From Ceratodon purpureus (Eukaryota; Streptophyta; Bryopsida; Pseudoditrichales; Ditrichaceae): a DNA stretch of 64,000 nucleotides. This document shows, one piece after another, positions 33,301 to 47,800 of the stretch. Both the position numbers and the translations under genes were made by a program. Under the pieces are notes generated by a model. The model had not been told where the DNA came from. It did not search any database and worked only from the letters and a program-made list of their open reading frames with translations. Within the stretch, counting starts at the first letter, position 1; the number at the start of each line of letters is the position of its first letter. The stretch spans positions 16,667,690 to 16,731,689 of the forward strand of contig CM026423.1 of assembly GCA_014871385.1 (NCBI GenBank), written 5' to 3'.

Positions 33301-36300
33301 AATCCGAGGCCGGACCCGGTCGCCGTGAGCCCCACCGGGTGGCTACTTTTGAAGTTGGCGTATTGCCATCACATGAAACTGATAATGTTTGAATATTCGT
33401 GGTTTGGCCCCTGCTTTATTAATTTTGAATTTGAGGTTTGGAGGAGTTTTGGCAGTTGAGTTTCCATTTTGGGACTTGGGGGATGCTACAGGGCAGCTTT
33501 CGGGGTGTCAACTCTTGAGTTTTTGGGACTTTTTTTTGGGGGGAAGGGTTTTAGGTTTTAGTTGGTCTTCTATGATGTAACTCCCTTGGAAATTTTATTC
33601 CCTTCTCCGTAGGAGCCCTCCCGTCGAAGAACCTCCCGCTGGAAAAATTGCTAGGAATTTTTGCCCTGCCGAAAAACCTTGGTATGGTAAAAACCTAAGG
33701 ACTCGTTTTTTGGAAAAGGGCAACGGGTTACGCCGAGAGGGGCCTCTCTATCCAGGCCCTTCAGCTTGGATCATGGTGTTGCCATAGCTTTTTGCCTCGA
33801 GACCTCTCACAAGCCGTGAGGCCCTATTTGGAGGGGTTCTTCTTATACTTTTAATTCCTTTAAATATTTGTTGTTAAAAATGAGATTTTCTTAAATTTTA
33901 ATACAAATTTATATAAATTCATAATGATATGTTTTTTTTGGAGACTACAATGATTGTACCGTCATAGAAATAATTGTTATATAGTTGAAATGTAATTTTT
34001 TGTATTTAAAATATTTATAGTAATTAGTTTGATGGTTTCAACTTTGCGACTCTAAATGGTGAATTGAGGTCTTGTAGGTTTGTAGAAATAAAATTATATA
34101 GTATATAATAGGTTGTTTGATTTGGAGATGGTGTGGTTGTCTAGTTCATAGAAAAGTTTATTGTATTTTGAGTTTGAATAAAATTCTTTTTGAGTGAATG
34201 AAATAAAATTTTATACTATATAAAAGAAAATAGCACATTACATAACATTCTTCAACACTTTCAAGCAAAAAATAGTTAGTTAATCTCATGTAGATTTGTG
34301 GAAATCAAGAAGTCCAATTAAAAAAACACACAAAATTAGAATCCATGTGACAACAAGTAATTAAGAATAAAGTAAGATTGATGGGGGTGAAGGGTTGCTC
34401 TATCCATGGACATCATTACCATTGTTATTCACCTGAAACTCTTTTTTAGATACATTTGTAAACAACAAATACATTTCGGTGAGGTTTTTCAAAAATGTTT
34501 TCAAAGAATATAGAGTAAGAATTCTAATGATTCTGATAAATTTGAACACAGAGCAATTGACAGAGTTGTTTGTTTCTCCAGGCAACAGGACCAATATCTA
34601 TTATCTAACACAACATATTATTGGAACAAATGCACCCAAAAGTATGCAGCTTGAAGAATTTGTACCTCAGAAATAATGGCACATCGAACAAGAAGCCAAA
34701 CCGACCAAACAAGACTTTTGGGGAAAAGTATGAAACCTTGAATGGCCTTTGAGCAAGGCCCATCTCATCTGGTCTAAGTTAACTTAGCTTAGCTTCATCC
34801 CAAAGGAAAGGAAAGTGAATCCCCATTCACAGCACACAGTGACTGTACAGTACTGTATCACAGTGGGTAGGAAATCGAAACGCCTGTATTCATAGTCCAG
34901 AATATCAAGACAATGGAACATCGACAGGCACTCCGTTCCATAGCTGCACCACATGCTGACTGCCTCTTGGTTAACTCAACTTTCAATGGGTTCCAGCCTA
35001 TGACCACATCCATAAGGAATGCATCTTTTTGTAAGAATTGTGTGAGATGTCAAGTATTTTTTAAGGTTTGAAGATAATGCAATTAACTTCATAATGTTTT
35101 GATAAAAATTGAATTAATTATGAATTTTAAAGGGTGTTTGGACAAAACTTGTGAAAAATACTACCGGACTAACTTAGCATGTACTTGGAATCGACTTGAA
35201 TCCGTTAAAATACTATCATGTATCAAATCTATTACCATTACATGTTTTCTTTAAAAATTTGAAGCATTGACTTATCTTTTCATTGTACAACTAGTGTCTC
35301 AATAAAGTTGCGTCAAATTTTGGCCTAGAACCACCACACTCTTTGACATTATCATCACTAACTTGAATTTGGTGGCTAATGAATGTATTCTTGACAAATG
35401 TCGGCATTTTTGTAGCTAATGCTCATGGGTAAGTGGCATTACCATAGTAGTTTACCTTAACTTGTATTTCACGTGGTAAGTACGAGTTGTACCCAAGGGT
35501 CCATGTGCTGTTTTCAAAGCACAATACCATCTCAAATAAAATAATATTAAAAAAATTCATGCAAATAATGACACCACTTCCGCCTTCGTCTAGACTGAGT
35601 CCTCCTTCCAAGGCAAAAGACAAACGTAGTAATCTGCAGATTGTACACTGATCACCCGACATGAAAGCTTGAGCCAGCACCAGGAGATGCTCTGGTAAGA
35701 TGCACAGACAAACAGAAGAAAAAAAAAAGAAGAGGAGCTGCAGGATCAGCACATGTACAGGTAAGGTACTACAAATACACCGTAACACCTACAGTTGCAT
35801 GTGCAGTGAGTTTGGTACATGTGGGTTGATAATAATACAACCAAGCAAGGATAAGCGATGGCAAAGAACAGAAGATCAGAGGACATTAATCGGTTGTAGC
35901 ATGACCAACCTTGACTGTAGAAGACTATTGATGTTGATTCTTCGACAAACCAACAGTTCTAGCAACTGGGTCTCACATGCAGGTCATCTTCTCATCACCC
36001 AGACATTGCCACTGTCTGTCTGTCTGGAACATCTTGCTGTGCGCATGGAGAAGTGACCACTTCAGGCCGTATCCAAAATATATCTACAGATATTCTGTAT
36101 GTCAAGACTAGGCAATACATGAATCAAACAAAGGTACGGGTTCACTTCGCAGGTATGAGATGCACGGTTTGACAACTTTCGGAGGAAATAGATTGTTAAC
36201 CACAATTCTGGACACTCACGAATAAACTGTACTCTTCACTATTGCGGCCACTCGCTTCAATATCTTTATATATGACATTTAACACATGACATGAACATCT

Positions 36301-36351
36301 CAATTGGGTAATCCCAACTCAATCAGTATACATATAAGCGTGACTTGATCC
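33301..36351. other. Intergenic, AT-rich with a GC-richer block near 33.6-33.85 kb
   Basis: No exon or RNA gene is supported. The 33580-33850 block differs in composition from its AT-rich neighbours and may be a transposon relic, but no termini were found. Confidence 0.35.
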
Positions 36352-36354
36352 TAA

Positions 36355-36603
36355 CACAGGGCAACTTTTGCAGTTTCCCACTTGGGAAAGCTAAGGATTT
36401 CCCACCTAAACTAACAAAGAGTTCTATGTCATGTGGGAAATGCGTAATGTCACATTCCTACATGATTTCCCACATGAACTTGGGAGATTGTTATGCGATT
36501 TTATATGTGCCGAATCAAATCCCTCTTGTCACTATTCATGCACAAGGGAAATCTCAAAACTTCCCACCTGTCCCAAGTGGGAAACTGCAAAAGTTGCCCT
36601 GTG
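36355..36603. mobile_element. 249-bp MITE with perfect 33-bp terminal inverted repeats
   Basis: The terminal repeats 36355-36387 and 36571-36603 are identical over 33 bases and begin CACAGGGCAACTTTTGC. They are flanked by TAA on both sides (36352-36354, 36604-36606). A 3-bp TAA duplication fits PIF/Harbinger, and a CAC-start with 3-bp duplication also fits CACTA. No coding capacity. The perfect ends suggest recent insertion. Confidence 0.85.
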
Positions 36604-36879
36604 TAATAAACCTCTCGGAAACAGACAGAACAGTAGGAGACTTCAAGACCTAATTCAGAGTCTACCAGAGCCAGAAGAAATGTCCACATTGCAAGCACGC
36701 TGCAAATGAGCCCACAAGGACAAGAGTTTCTGGCTGAGCAAAAGCAAACAGCTGCACCAAAGATCTCCACAACCTGCTCTCGCTTTGGAATTTTGGAGAG
36801 AAAATATGAGGTGGTTTGGTGTATTGAAGCCACATTGATGCATTTCTTGTTCTCTTTGTTATTCTTGCCGTACGCCAAT

Positions 36880-38083
36880 TGTAAGTAAAAAGATGGATTT
36901 GCATTTAGAAAATCCAAAATAATCAGGGGTTGCAATTTATAACGTTAAATCCAAAAAATAAATGTAAAATGAAGGTTTTGAATGACTCACACTTGAATTT
37001 ATAGTCCAAAATAATGAAGCAAGGAGGCTATTTTTTATAGTTGTGCGTAGTTGTAGCTAGAATTTAGCTAATCAAGTAGGTGCCATTTGTAGAATATGCG
37101 TGTTAAATAATTTATAAACGTGTGAACAAGTGGAGCTATAAGGTCTAGATTTATTAGATATTCAATTTACAAAAACCTTCTTTGCATGGTCCAATGTACT
37201 TGAATAAAAGCAGGGCAGTTGATTGTGATTTCTAAAAATTACTCGTCGTACTTGGTAAGAAAGTTGGTGCTTTGGTAGACTGTTCATACCTTGGGCACCT
37301 GGCACCGACAAAATTTTGATGTACATTAAAATCTACTGTCTAAACACCTCAAATATTGCTGGCAAGAATGTTAGTTATAATATGATCCATTATGCCAGTC
37401 ACATGGGCTTCATGTGTGGATCTGAGGTCCGCATCTGAAGTCTCAAAGATTTAGTTTGGCCTTCCACCTTTTAAGATGTCACAATTCTTGCCTTCCCTTT
37501 GCGTAAGCAATAAATAAGGAACCCTAGACCTCCCTCAACATTGTAGAACATAGAGTGGTGCTAACTCTTTCTGGGTGCTCGGTTTGTAGGTAGTGCATGC
37601 TATTTGTACATACTCAGCGATACAGATTTAGAGTTTGTGAGCGTCCTGAAGTGGTATCTGGAGCCAGCTCTGCAAAGCTGTCTCCAAATACCACTTCAGA
37701 ACATTCACAAACTTCTAGAAAGTTGGTTCTAGAGTGTGATGATGAAGACAATGTTCACTCACCTTGATTCTTGGTGTGCAAACCCAGCTTGGTTCCTCTA
37801 CTTGGCCATGGTGAGTACTGAAATGAATCTGCATAGTATTATCCTTCTTCATTTTAGCTTGTGTGAATCAATTCCTCATGTGTAATGGTGGCTATAACGT
37901 ATTTGCTGTGCTTAGTATCCAGAGATAGCAACGAAGTCCCTCTGAAAACTCTCAGCACTCATCTTGTACTCTCTTGGGGTAGCGTCATGATGGTTCTGAA
38001 GAGGGTACTGTATGTGGGATGCCAGTTTCGGAATATCTGACTTGTGGCAATAAACAGAAGTTCTTGTGTCGACAGATGAGTCT
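36880..38083 (+). mobile_element. Repeat copy 2 of the inverted pair, holds a hairpin locus
   Basis: This is the reverse-complement paralogue of 24281-25792 without the 260-bp MITE. Homology starts at TGTAAGTAAAAAGATGGA and stops near GAGTCTAGTG. On the plus strand there is a TATA-like AATAAATAAGG at about 37508-37518, a hairpin at 37633-37712, then a block with GGCCATGGTGAGTACTG. Confidence 0.8.
37633..37712 (+). ncRNA. Candidate miRNA-like hairpin, copy 2
   Basis: Arms 37633-37669 and 37676-37712 form a 37-bp stem with five imperfect positions and a 6-nt loop (CTGCAA). The inner arms carry CTGAAGTGGTATCTGGAG and CTCCAAATACCACTTCAG. A TATA-like motif lies about 120 bp upstream. No known miRNA family was recognised. 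The loop is short for a typical plant precursor. Confidence 0.5.
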
Positions 38084-38866
38084 AGTGAAAATTAGTATTG
38101 CAGAATTGGGAGCCTACAAAGTAAATCGGGTATTGAAGTATTTCTCACTCATAAGAGATTTTATAATGATTTCAATATAAGGATTTGAGTCATGAAAAAA
38201 ATTGCATTCGTCACAAATGCTTTCTTGCTTTTAAGAAAAATATTATCCCACTAGTTTTGGTTGCCCCAGAGATAGCACAGGTAGATTGAGTTTATGGTTT
38301 GAAAATCCTTTCAAGAGTAGCAAGATCTACACAACTCTTTTAAACATAAAATTGCGTGATTGATTTCCTTACCGTCACCATAAAAAATATTAATGTTGCT
38401 GATTTAAATGGACAGCATGACAAGGAGCTAGTGCAAGTTACTTAGAAATTGATCGAAGCAATTCTTAATAGGTACAGTTGCAGCTACATCACCGTGAAAG
38501 ATTAAAATCATTAAAAGCTTTTCAATCTAGAATGAGAACATTTTCTCAAATAAGTCATAATTATCGGTGAAAATTAGACGGTAGCAGGAGCTGAAGGCTG
38601 GAAGCACAAGTGGTTAAAAGCCAAAAGAAATTTGAAATATACAGAAAAAAGATTGGAAACAAGTTGAATATTGGACAACTCTAACAAGTATATTACAAGC
38701 AAGGGGTTCAATAATCATTAAGGCTATACTACCCAGCATGCTTACTAACAAAACAAATAACCATCCTAGTACCCTGGTGGTCCAAGAAGGAACTCGGAGG
38801 ACCAAGGACACGGAAGGCGTCACTAACTCTATACACACTACTGGATTAGACAAGGCGAGCGTGCCG
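38084..38866. other. Intergenic DNA and probable 3' UTR of BIG
   Basis: No exon is visible. The final few hundred bases before 38867 lie immediately downstream of the BIG stop codon on the minus strand and are likely its 3' UTR. Confidence 0.4.
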
Positions 38867-41800
38867 TTATCTCCCAGCAATGGCGTCCCTCACAAAATCA
38901 TCACAGGAGGTGCAGCCCCCAGTCAAAGCGTCTGACAAAGCACCCATGATGTCAAGTGCTTCCTGCACATCGCCGGCACCTTGCATGTCCTCAAGCCACT
39001 CTAAAATTTCCTTGGAAAAACCAAGCATGGCACCGACATCCCTAACTCTCTCCTTCATGGTCACCTCCCACGGCTCAATGCCGACCTGGCTAGCGGTGGC
39101 TTCTTCTTTGGAACTGTCAGCTGCGTCTAGCTCCACCTCTCGGGCCTTCACATTACCGCTTTTAAAGAAGTGCTGCAACTGGTCTACTAAACCCACATAC
39201 ACAAGCATGGGGTGAGATATAATGAAAAGTTGTTCGGGACTCAACGCCCCATTCTTACTACTATTATCCAGTTGGGAAGAGTCTGGAGTCTTGGGTTCTA
39301 CTACAGCTGGGGACTGAAAAGGGGAAGAATCAAGCGTAGTGAGAGGGGTGGGAAGAGGAGAAGCAGGAAGAAGGGATCGCCCTTGCTTGTACTGTGCGTA
39401 GGCATGGGCTAATCCACGCTGAATAAAGGTTCGCCGAAATCGCTGCCAATCTTCCAAGGATTGTAGTAAGAGGGACTGCACCATCATATATTGCACACTT
39501 TCTTCGGAACTCGATCCTCGTTGGGGTGTAGTTGGAGTGCTGGGCTTCATGCCTGATCCTCCTTCTGCAGGCTCTGCTGATGTACTTGGAGACAGGTATG
39601 TATTCAACGACTTGGCCTGGACACGCCGTTGACTGGCCCCTCCTTGGTCCAGTAAATGCCGTGCCATCTGGATCATAAAAGGCAACAAACGAGAGTTGCT
39701 TTCTCTACCTCCACCCTTGCTGTCCACACTAAAGGACATGTTGGTTGCAAATCGACCCAGCATCTGCATCAAAGTCAATATGGGTATAAATTAATAGGTG
39801 TAGAGCACGGTTGTAAATCCGAGCTTGTTCAATAAAAACGCAGCTTCAGCAATGCGATCAACACACAGCTTCGGGTTTTAACTTGAGAGGGTGTCTGCAA
39901 ACAAGGGGCTCCAAAAGAAAGAGAATAAAAGACAGATTTTGGGCTTACCATGACAATATCGTACATAAGCAGCCGCAATCGACTGCCATCTGCACGACCA
40001 AGAGAATTGAGGCTATCCCAGTAATGATCAACGCAGCGAGCGTACTGCGCAAGAGGTACCGAGGGACCCCTCAGAGGAAAAATATTGTTGCAAAGTGTCT
40101 CACTGTTGCGCAATGTCGCACCCTCCCACTCTTTCTTGGGATTTTTTAAGGATGCATCTGCTCGTTTAGCCTCCTGGTGACATTGGAAATGGATCACGTT
40201 GAAATGGCTCACGGTTGTGTACACCCACTCGCTGCGTTTGTGACTACTCACACCCATTCCTACATTCACACGCTTGCTATAGCAGTAGGTTCCTAGCATG
40301 TCTGTAGGACGCAACAAATAGCCCTCCCTACAAACCATGCATGCCAACCCAGCTTCTTCCTCTTCCACTTCCTCCAAACCTTCAATATGGGGCTTCGACA
40401 CCACTATACGCTCACCACCATCAGACCGCACCTCACGCCGCATACCCAAGCCCTGTGAGAAAGAAACGGAACATTATGTACCCAGGCGTCGATCCCAATT
40501 CAAAGTGCTGAAAAGTTTGAGGAAATGAGGAAATTAACTGCAAATCAGACATAAGCAGCATAAGAATATGGCGCACCTCAAGTAGCTCTTCCCGTCGCCG
40601 TAAGGCACGTCGTCTCATCTCGTCACGAGTCGAATTGCGAAGATGCAAAATTTTCTCAAACAAAAATCCTTCATTCTTTCCGTCTTTGTCCGCAAGCGTA
40701 TCCAACAAATTTTCAGCTCTAGCACCTATTTCATTCTCTCCCGAAACCCCTTCAAGTCCGTGCAGAAGAGGTAAAACTCCTTCATTGTCCAGGTACTCTT
40801 GGGTCACCAAGTGGCCTCTAGAGAGTCCCCTCAACATTGACAATATGATAGGAACAGATGGCATTTCCAGAGCCTGCACCCATTCTGGTCTCGCCTTCTG
40901 ATCCAAGCCCTTCTCTTGAACTGGAAAGGCTCGCTTCAAATATTGAATGGCAGCTGTCGACAACATACACAATCGTGATATAAGAGATTTATTCGGTTCA
41001 AGTATATAACTATGTAAGGACGTAGACACGTACTCAATTTCCCGTCATTAGAAATAAGCATCAAACACAAGTGGCATGCAGACATTATATTAGACAACTA
41101 GGATGCGAATATGTACCTGTAATAATTCCCCTCTCAAAAATAAGGCTCTTGAGCCTGTCTCCGTTGGTGTTAAGCTTGATGGACTCTGTAACCCTCACAA
41201 AATTGTCGAGTGCACGCTGATGCTCGGTAGCCTTCTGAATGACAGCCTCGTCCTTGACATTCTCACAATACAATTTCTGCAAACAATCGAAAGCATCCCA
41301 ATCCTGGAGATATGGTAGAAAGTGGTTCACCAGCACCTCCATGGCAGTCTGCTCCCCATAAGTGAGGAAAGGGAGAATGCGAGCAACTGTATCATTATTT
41401 CGCTGCTGCTTGGCTCCTGAGGAGTGGGACAGACGATCCAAAAACATTTGCACGGCAGCAGCTGCTTGGTCTTCTGTGCTCACCCCAGCACTCTCATCGC
41501 TCTCATTAGCTTCAGACACTAAACTTTCAACTATGAGCAAGAGACCTTCAGCTGGCTCGGCTGCATCCGTTGAAAATGCTCGTCGGGCTGTCTCTAAAAG
41601 CACAGCTAACGCCCCCAAACGAAGAAGAGCCTGCCGGTTGGCACGAATCTTACAACAGTACATCAGCAACTTCAGCACCAGCGTAAGTTCCTCCTGCCCA
41701 GATTTGATTTCAGCATCACTAAGTTGCTGCATGGCCAAAAACATTGCATTAGTACCAACATAAGTGTCCTCAAAAAACTTATTTTCTGAGTTCGCAATCA

Positions 41801-44800
41801 TCTCAAATGACTACAACCTTATAATTCACCTTCACACAAGCAGGTGCAAGATAGAACAGGCTGAGGTCTTTGAGAAAGAAATTACTCACAGGAGCTGTAT
41901 AACGTCATGAAACCACCACTCAAAAATGTCCATACACAAAAAGGATAAACACAATCTAGGAAGTCATCAAGTACCTGAACCATGTTAACCACGATCTCCA
42001 AACCCCCACACTCTTGCATCACTCCAGCAATTGCGAACTCAAGTTCTGGATCTTGGTCCTCTTCACGGTCATCCTCTAATTCTTTGATCATCGGCTCTGT
42101 TGCTTCTCCATCCAATCCCTGAACAAAAAGACCTTTGATATCAGTACCGTTGCAAATGAGGCCAGCATAAGTCCTCGAAAATTCGATACCAAACTGTTCA
42201 AATATTTTTTGCATTTAACCATACTCAAACGGTGAACAAGCACCAACAGTCTGAAGTACAGAACCAACAGACCTGCAGTCGGTAAGTAACAGTCATGGGT
42301 GGGCACTCTCTTCCTGGAGCGGCAGCTGAGCTCAGCAAACTTGTACCAACTGTGGAACTCGTTGACTGACTGTGAGCCTTTTTCCAAACTTGCTCATATA
42401 CCTGCCAACGACCGATGCATGTATGCAAGTCAAGAACTTATATCACTTGTCGGAATATTCTTACACCAAATGGACGAAGTCGGATAAGCAATAAGGATTT
42501 AAGAAAAACATGCTGCTGTATACGGTTTAATAAGGAAGACAAAACCAATGAAGTTAGGGAGCACGCACATTAAAGCTCCATGCACAAGCTTACATTCCAT
42601 CTTTAAGGCACCCACCAGAATTTCATCATGCAAGTCCTAAGAAACATAATACGGAAGCAAGAGAACTCAATAGGCATTACAAGAAAGTACCTGTGCAACG
42701 CTCAGATCCAGGGCAATGATGCTCCCAGCTACCAGAAGCTCCATACCATAATCATCCTCCACAAGGCCAAGAAGCTCGAGTTGACGACATATTTTATTTT
42801 TGACATCACGCATGAGAGGCCCAATCTCAAGACTTGAGTATGGGTTTTTAGTCATGGACCCTCGAATGAATTCCTCCTGTGTATGTGCCTTGTTCAGAAC
42901 CATCATGTAAGCTGGCTCGGGTTTTGTCGGACAAATAATATTACACAGCTGCTCCAGAATAAACTGCAGATACAAGAATTGATTTAGCTCACAAACGTTA
43001 CTACTCGAAGCATAAATCAAGAACTTCGTGCCCCACAAGTAAAAACATTTTGCTAAAAAATAGTTTGCGACTTCATTACAAGTCCAATATAGACAAACTC
43101 TTCGGAAGGGTGACATCTAGGAAATGAACGAAAATTATCCTTTTCCCCGCAAGAAGTATTACCACTGGAGAGCGGCCATTTCTGTCTCGACTTAGGCCAG
43201 AAACACAAGCCCGAATAAAATGACGCTTATTTTCATAGCTCTCTTGAAGAAGACTGTCAAGCAGCTCCCGTAAAAGCCGCCCGCAGTCGCCAATTAGCTT
43301 GGTCTTCTGTACTACTAACCCCCTGATTGCCAAGAGTGCCTCCAATATTTGAGCAAGCAGCTCCTCCTTCATAAACCTGTAGCAAGACAAGCAACACAAA
43401 TAAATCAAAATACTCATTGAATAGTAAATGCACAAGCTTCACCTCTTGAAAACTTCATTTTTAGCTCGCGTTGAAGAGTGCAGGTAACTACATAAAAATA
43501 CAGACTTCAAAAGATCAAGTATGTCTAATATTCTTTCAATAAACAACACAAGAGACACCCACAGGGAACTGTGAAGTAGAGTTCTAGAAATCCAGAGAAG
43601 GGGTATTACTTTGTTCGGATGTTAGGCAATTGCAGGAACTTGCTGAGAAGCTCAATAAGCTTGTGAAGAATGTAGCCCTGCGAAATATCTGTATGCGAAC
43701 TCCTTTCTTGAGCCTCAATTCTGCTCACTTCGTCAGTGATCAACGCACAAGTGGTGTGCAGAAACCCACGTACTGTAAGATACAGGCGAGAATCTTCAGG
43801 TTCCACCATTTTGAATAAGAGGTCAAAGTAATCAGCTGCACTCTCGCCCGCAGCACGAGTTGCTGGTAACAAGTTCATAAGCAGGTTCAAAAACCGTGAT
43901 CGCCGAACTGAGCTCTGGGCACACAAGACTTCAATAAGTCCACACATTTCCAACCGCAAGGCCTGAGAACATGCACTAAGAACCAGCTCTTGTACCCAAG
44001 AGCTCTCTTCAAAGGCTGCCAATTCATCTGTAACAGACACCTTGCACGCCTTCCGCCGCCACATGAGTGTATACTTAAGTGCAAGATAGTCCCCATGCTT
44101 TGGATCTTTACGAACTTTTTGTGGCACAACACTTTTGAGGGTCTGAGAGATCATAAATTGCCGCCTGACAAAGTCAAGATATGCAGCACCATTTCTCCAC
44201 TCAGAATAATTTACTAGAGGAGTGTCTGGGCCTTCTACGTCCTGGTTAGACTCCTTCTCAGAGAGACCAGATTGATTAGACTTTCTAGTCCCATTGGCAC
44301 CAGAATATCCAAATTTCAAAAACTCATCTGAGCGTATTTTGGAAATTGATGAAACAGCTGCACCAGAGTCATTCCCAGAAATGCTTTCTGGCTTTGGTGG
44401 TGTGCATGCTTGGACCACAATTCGCAGACACGGAAGGATGATGTGCTCTGCTATCATCGGATGCCGTGCTCCAACCTGTGGAAATAGAAGCAACTCGGGT
44501 TACATAATAAACTAAGTCTCCAGGGTCCGATTAGAAGTTATAGAGGACATAACAAAAATAATTCCAATCTAAGAACCAACACTATTTCTTGGCTCAACAG
44601 TGAACATGTTTACACCATTTCTAAACAGGAGAGCATGCTACATCTTCTAGTCCATTATTGAAGTGATAACAATACTCCATTCTAATCTTCAGTGAATTCT
44701 CTGATTGCAGCACAAACTCACCTGAATGGAGCGAAACAAAATCTGGAAAACAACCCGCAGACGTGCTTCCCAAAATTCATCACTCAGAGAGGTAGTCTCA

Positions 44801-47800
44801 GAGAGCAACTGAAGTTCATCCCGTACACACGAAGAAATATCCATGGAGCGGTGATGGTCCAAGCAATAGAATGTTTTCTCCTTGATTAGGTGGTTGAGTT
44901 CAGAAACAGCTGCAGAGTCGCCTTCAGTGAAAGCACAAAGAACTGCTCGGGCCTGGATGCGGGCTGCTTTGGGTCCCTGATGAATGTTGTTTTCAAAAAG
45001 CTCCCTGAGAATGCCGGCACCCACCAACTGCTCTCGGATGCTAGCCTGCTTAGAGAGGACTTGTAACCACTCAAGGCACTGCCCAACAAATGTGTTCGCA
45101 CAACCAAAGCACCGATTTACTGGGCGAGGGGGCACAAGAACTCCCGATGAACCAGATGACCGCTTACGCTCCAAGTAAGCCATCAGTACACGACGTAGGC
45201 CTTGCAGAGTTTGGACACTTTTGCTCACCGAATCAAACGCCATCTTGCATTTTTCAGCATACAACACCCCAAGAATGGCAATCTTTCTGTTAATTTTAAA
45301 AGAGGATGACCCAGGCAGAGATACAATCATTTGTTGAACTGAGTCCTTCTGTTGGCTGTCGGTCTCAGTCTCTCCTATGCTTGACACAAGCTTGAGCAAA
45401 GGCTTCTTGAAACCAAGTAGTTGTTGATACTTCCTGTGAGCATTCTCTGATTCCGACTCAATAGCTGCCAGCCCCTTCTTCATGTCCTCATCGTTTTCCA
45501 TTGGGTCGAACGTGAAGCTGGGTTTCGCCATGAAATTAAACTCAAAACGTCCATACTTGCTGTAGCCACATTCATTGCAAAGGAATGAATCCAAGTTTTC
45601 ATAGTTAATGTTACGGCATTGCCGACATTGATAAGCATTTTCATGGCAATTACCACATATACCATGCTTATCAGTGACATAGCGGCTGCAACGAGGGCAC
45701 TGTAATGATTCCAACGAAGCTGCTTGAAGATTCTCATAGAATGTATCAAGCTCAATCATGAAGTTGCAAGCTGTTATGGGAATTGTAAATTCCACCTTCA
45801 ACTCAGTCTGATTGAAAGCAAGATGGCAGCTTCGCGCCCGCTTCCACGATGACCAATTATTCTTCAGCTCAGAAAGATCTGCCACGGCTCGATTGTTGTA
45901 ATACAGATTCAGAATTTTCACCGACTTAGAGCGCCGTGCATCATGCACATTCATCATCACGCTCTGGATAGTGTGACTCCCAACACACTTCACCAGTATT
46001 CGGTTATCTGTAAACTTCGTTTCTGCCTTGAGACTATCCAGCTTCATGCGTGTGTATGGCACTTCGGGACTACTACACGCCAGGCAGGGCTCGCTCTCCA
46101 AATAATAACCATCAAATTCCACTAGGCTTGTTAGTGTATTGTAAATACGAGAATTTGGATGGTTAGCGAGAAGCTCATTTTGGGCACACAAAGCTCCAAA
46201 TATGCGCTTAACCACATCTCCAGTCAGGCAGGTTTGAACAATATTCGCCTCCTCTGAATTTGTCTTCGTATCATTCTCAGAATCACCCTTCGCAAGAAGC
46301 CAGGTTAATAAATCAGTGTACTCGACAATGTTATGTCCATACGATGGCAGTGCCGGCACTTTGTCCAGCAAACATGTCAGCAAAAGGACCCGGAAGGGTT
46401 GCTTTCCATGATTCCATGTCCCATGCAGCACGGCCTTCGCTTCGAAACGAACTGATGTGGCATTCCACTCAAGTAAAAACATGTCAATGAAGTTCTTCAA
46501 GACCTTTCCCTCGTCCAGAGAAAACTGCTCAACTGCCATGCTCATATCCATGTGAACTTTATCATGTCCATTTGATTCATCACTGCTGCTCCTTTGCTTC
46601 TTCTTCTTCCCCTCTAATGTGGGTGTTCCAGATCGAGTTGGAGCAGACGTGGTAGCCTCAGCTTGTTCAGACGATCCCTTCCCTGAGCTTCCTCCTTCCT
46701 TGCCTGTACGAGAGAAGCTACATTAGAAATATCTACATACGACGACTGTAAACATTCCTCAGCGCAAAATGCCAACTATGAGAAGAATTAAATTCATCGT
46801 CAGAGGGAATTACCTGTATAGAATGCGAGCATCAAAAGCTTCAAAGTTTGCACCACCGACTCCTCTCCAAACGAAAATACACCTTTCAGGAGAAACTGAA
46901 TCACGTCGATATGTCTAGAGCAATGCTTCTGCCAATTGCGCGGCCTCGCTGCTGCAACTTCTACAATAACGGACAAGCATTTTACTAGTTTCACGCTCGT
47001 TTCATACGGCAAGGGTGCTTGAAATCCCCCTGACTTCTGAGCAAGCTTATACAATTTCTTGACTTCTCGATTGAGCTGCCATGCATCTCGAACATTGTAA
47101 TAGTGGCCTTTAGTACCACACAAATGCAGTAGGAGTCTCCTAGCATACTTTCTAATGAAAGTGGTGTTGGGATTGTTGATATAGCTACATAAGACTTCTT
47201 GCCAACCCTCCAATTTCAAGTCTGGGCTACTTGGACTCCTGTAGACTGCTTGATCTTTGTCTCCAACCTTGTCAGGCTTCTCCGGGTGTACGAGGCTGTA
47301 AGTAAGTCTGAAAGCACTTTCCACTAGCAATTTGTGATAATCACCAAACAAATCGCCTCTGTGGGCCTTGGCATAGGAGTCGGAGAAAAACGGAGTGAAG
47401 CTCCCTGATGCAAACTCCCGTCTTACTGTCAGGAGTGCCCCACAAGCTGCGGTGGTTGGGCTCGGCGGACTCACATCTACACCTCTCAAAGAAGCCTTGA
47501 AGAACTGCATCAGCTGCTGTATGATGTTGTGCAAATAAGCGAGCAAAGGCTGCTGCCGCAATGCTGCACAAGCTCTCACAAGTTGGGAGCTCCCCTCGGG
47601 TCCAACTTGAATGTCATGTGAACGTGCCGCAGATGAATTGGTGCTGGCAGGCACAGGCGGACCTTGGCTTGCATTGCTTGACCTCGATTGTGAGTGCTCA
47701 GCACCTGGTTGGTGCCAGTTACGTAAGACAAACGTGAAAAACATGAAAACAAGAATGCAAACTTCACCCAGATTGGATCGGGATTTCACTTGCAGAGGTT

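Noticed and set aside
35423-35788. 121-aa minus-strand open frame with a hydrophobic start
   Set aside because: The hydrophobic run comes from a poly-A/AG tract read on the opposite strand; no neighbouring exons or conserved motif.
36345-36709. Overlapping frames of about 100 aa around 36.4-36.7 kb
   Set aside because: They are read from the MITE and its inverted ends, not from a gene.
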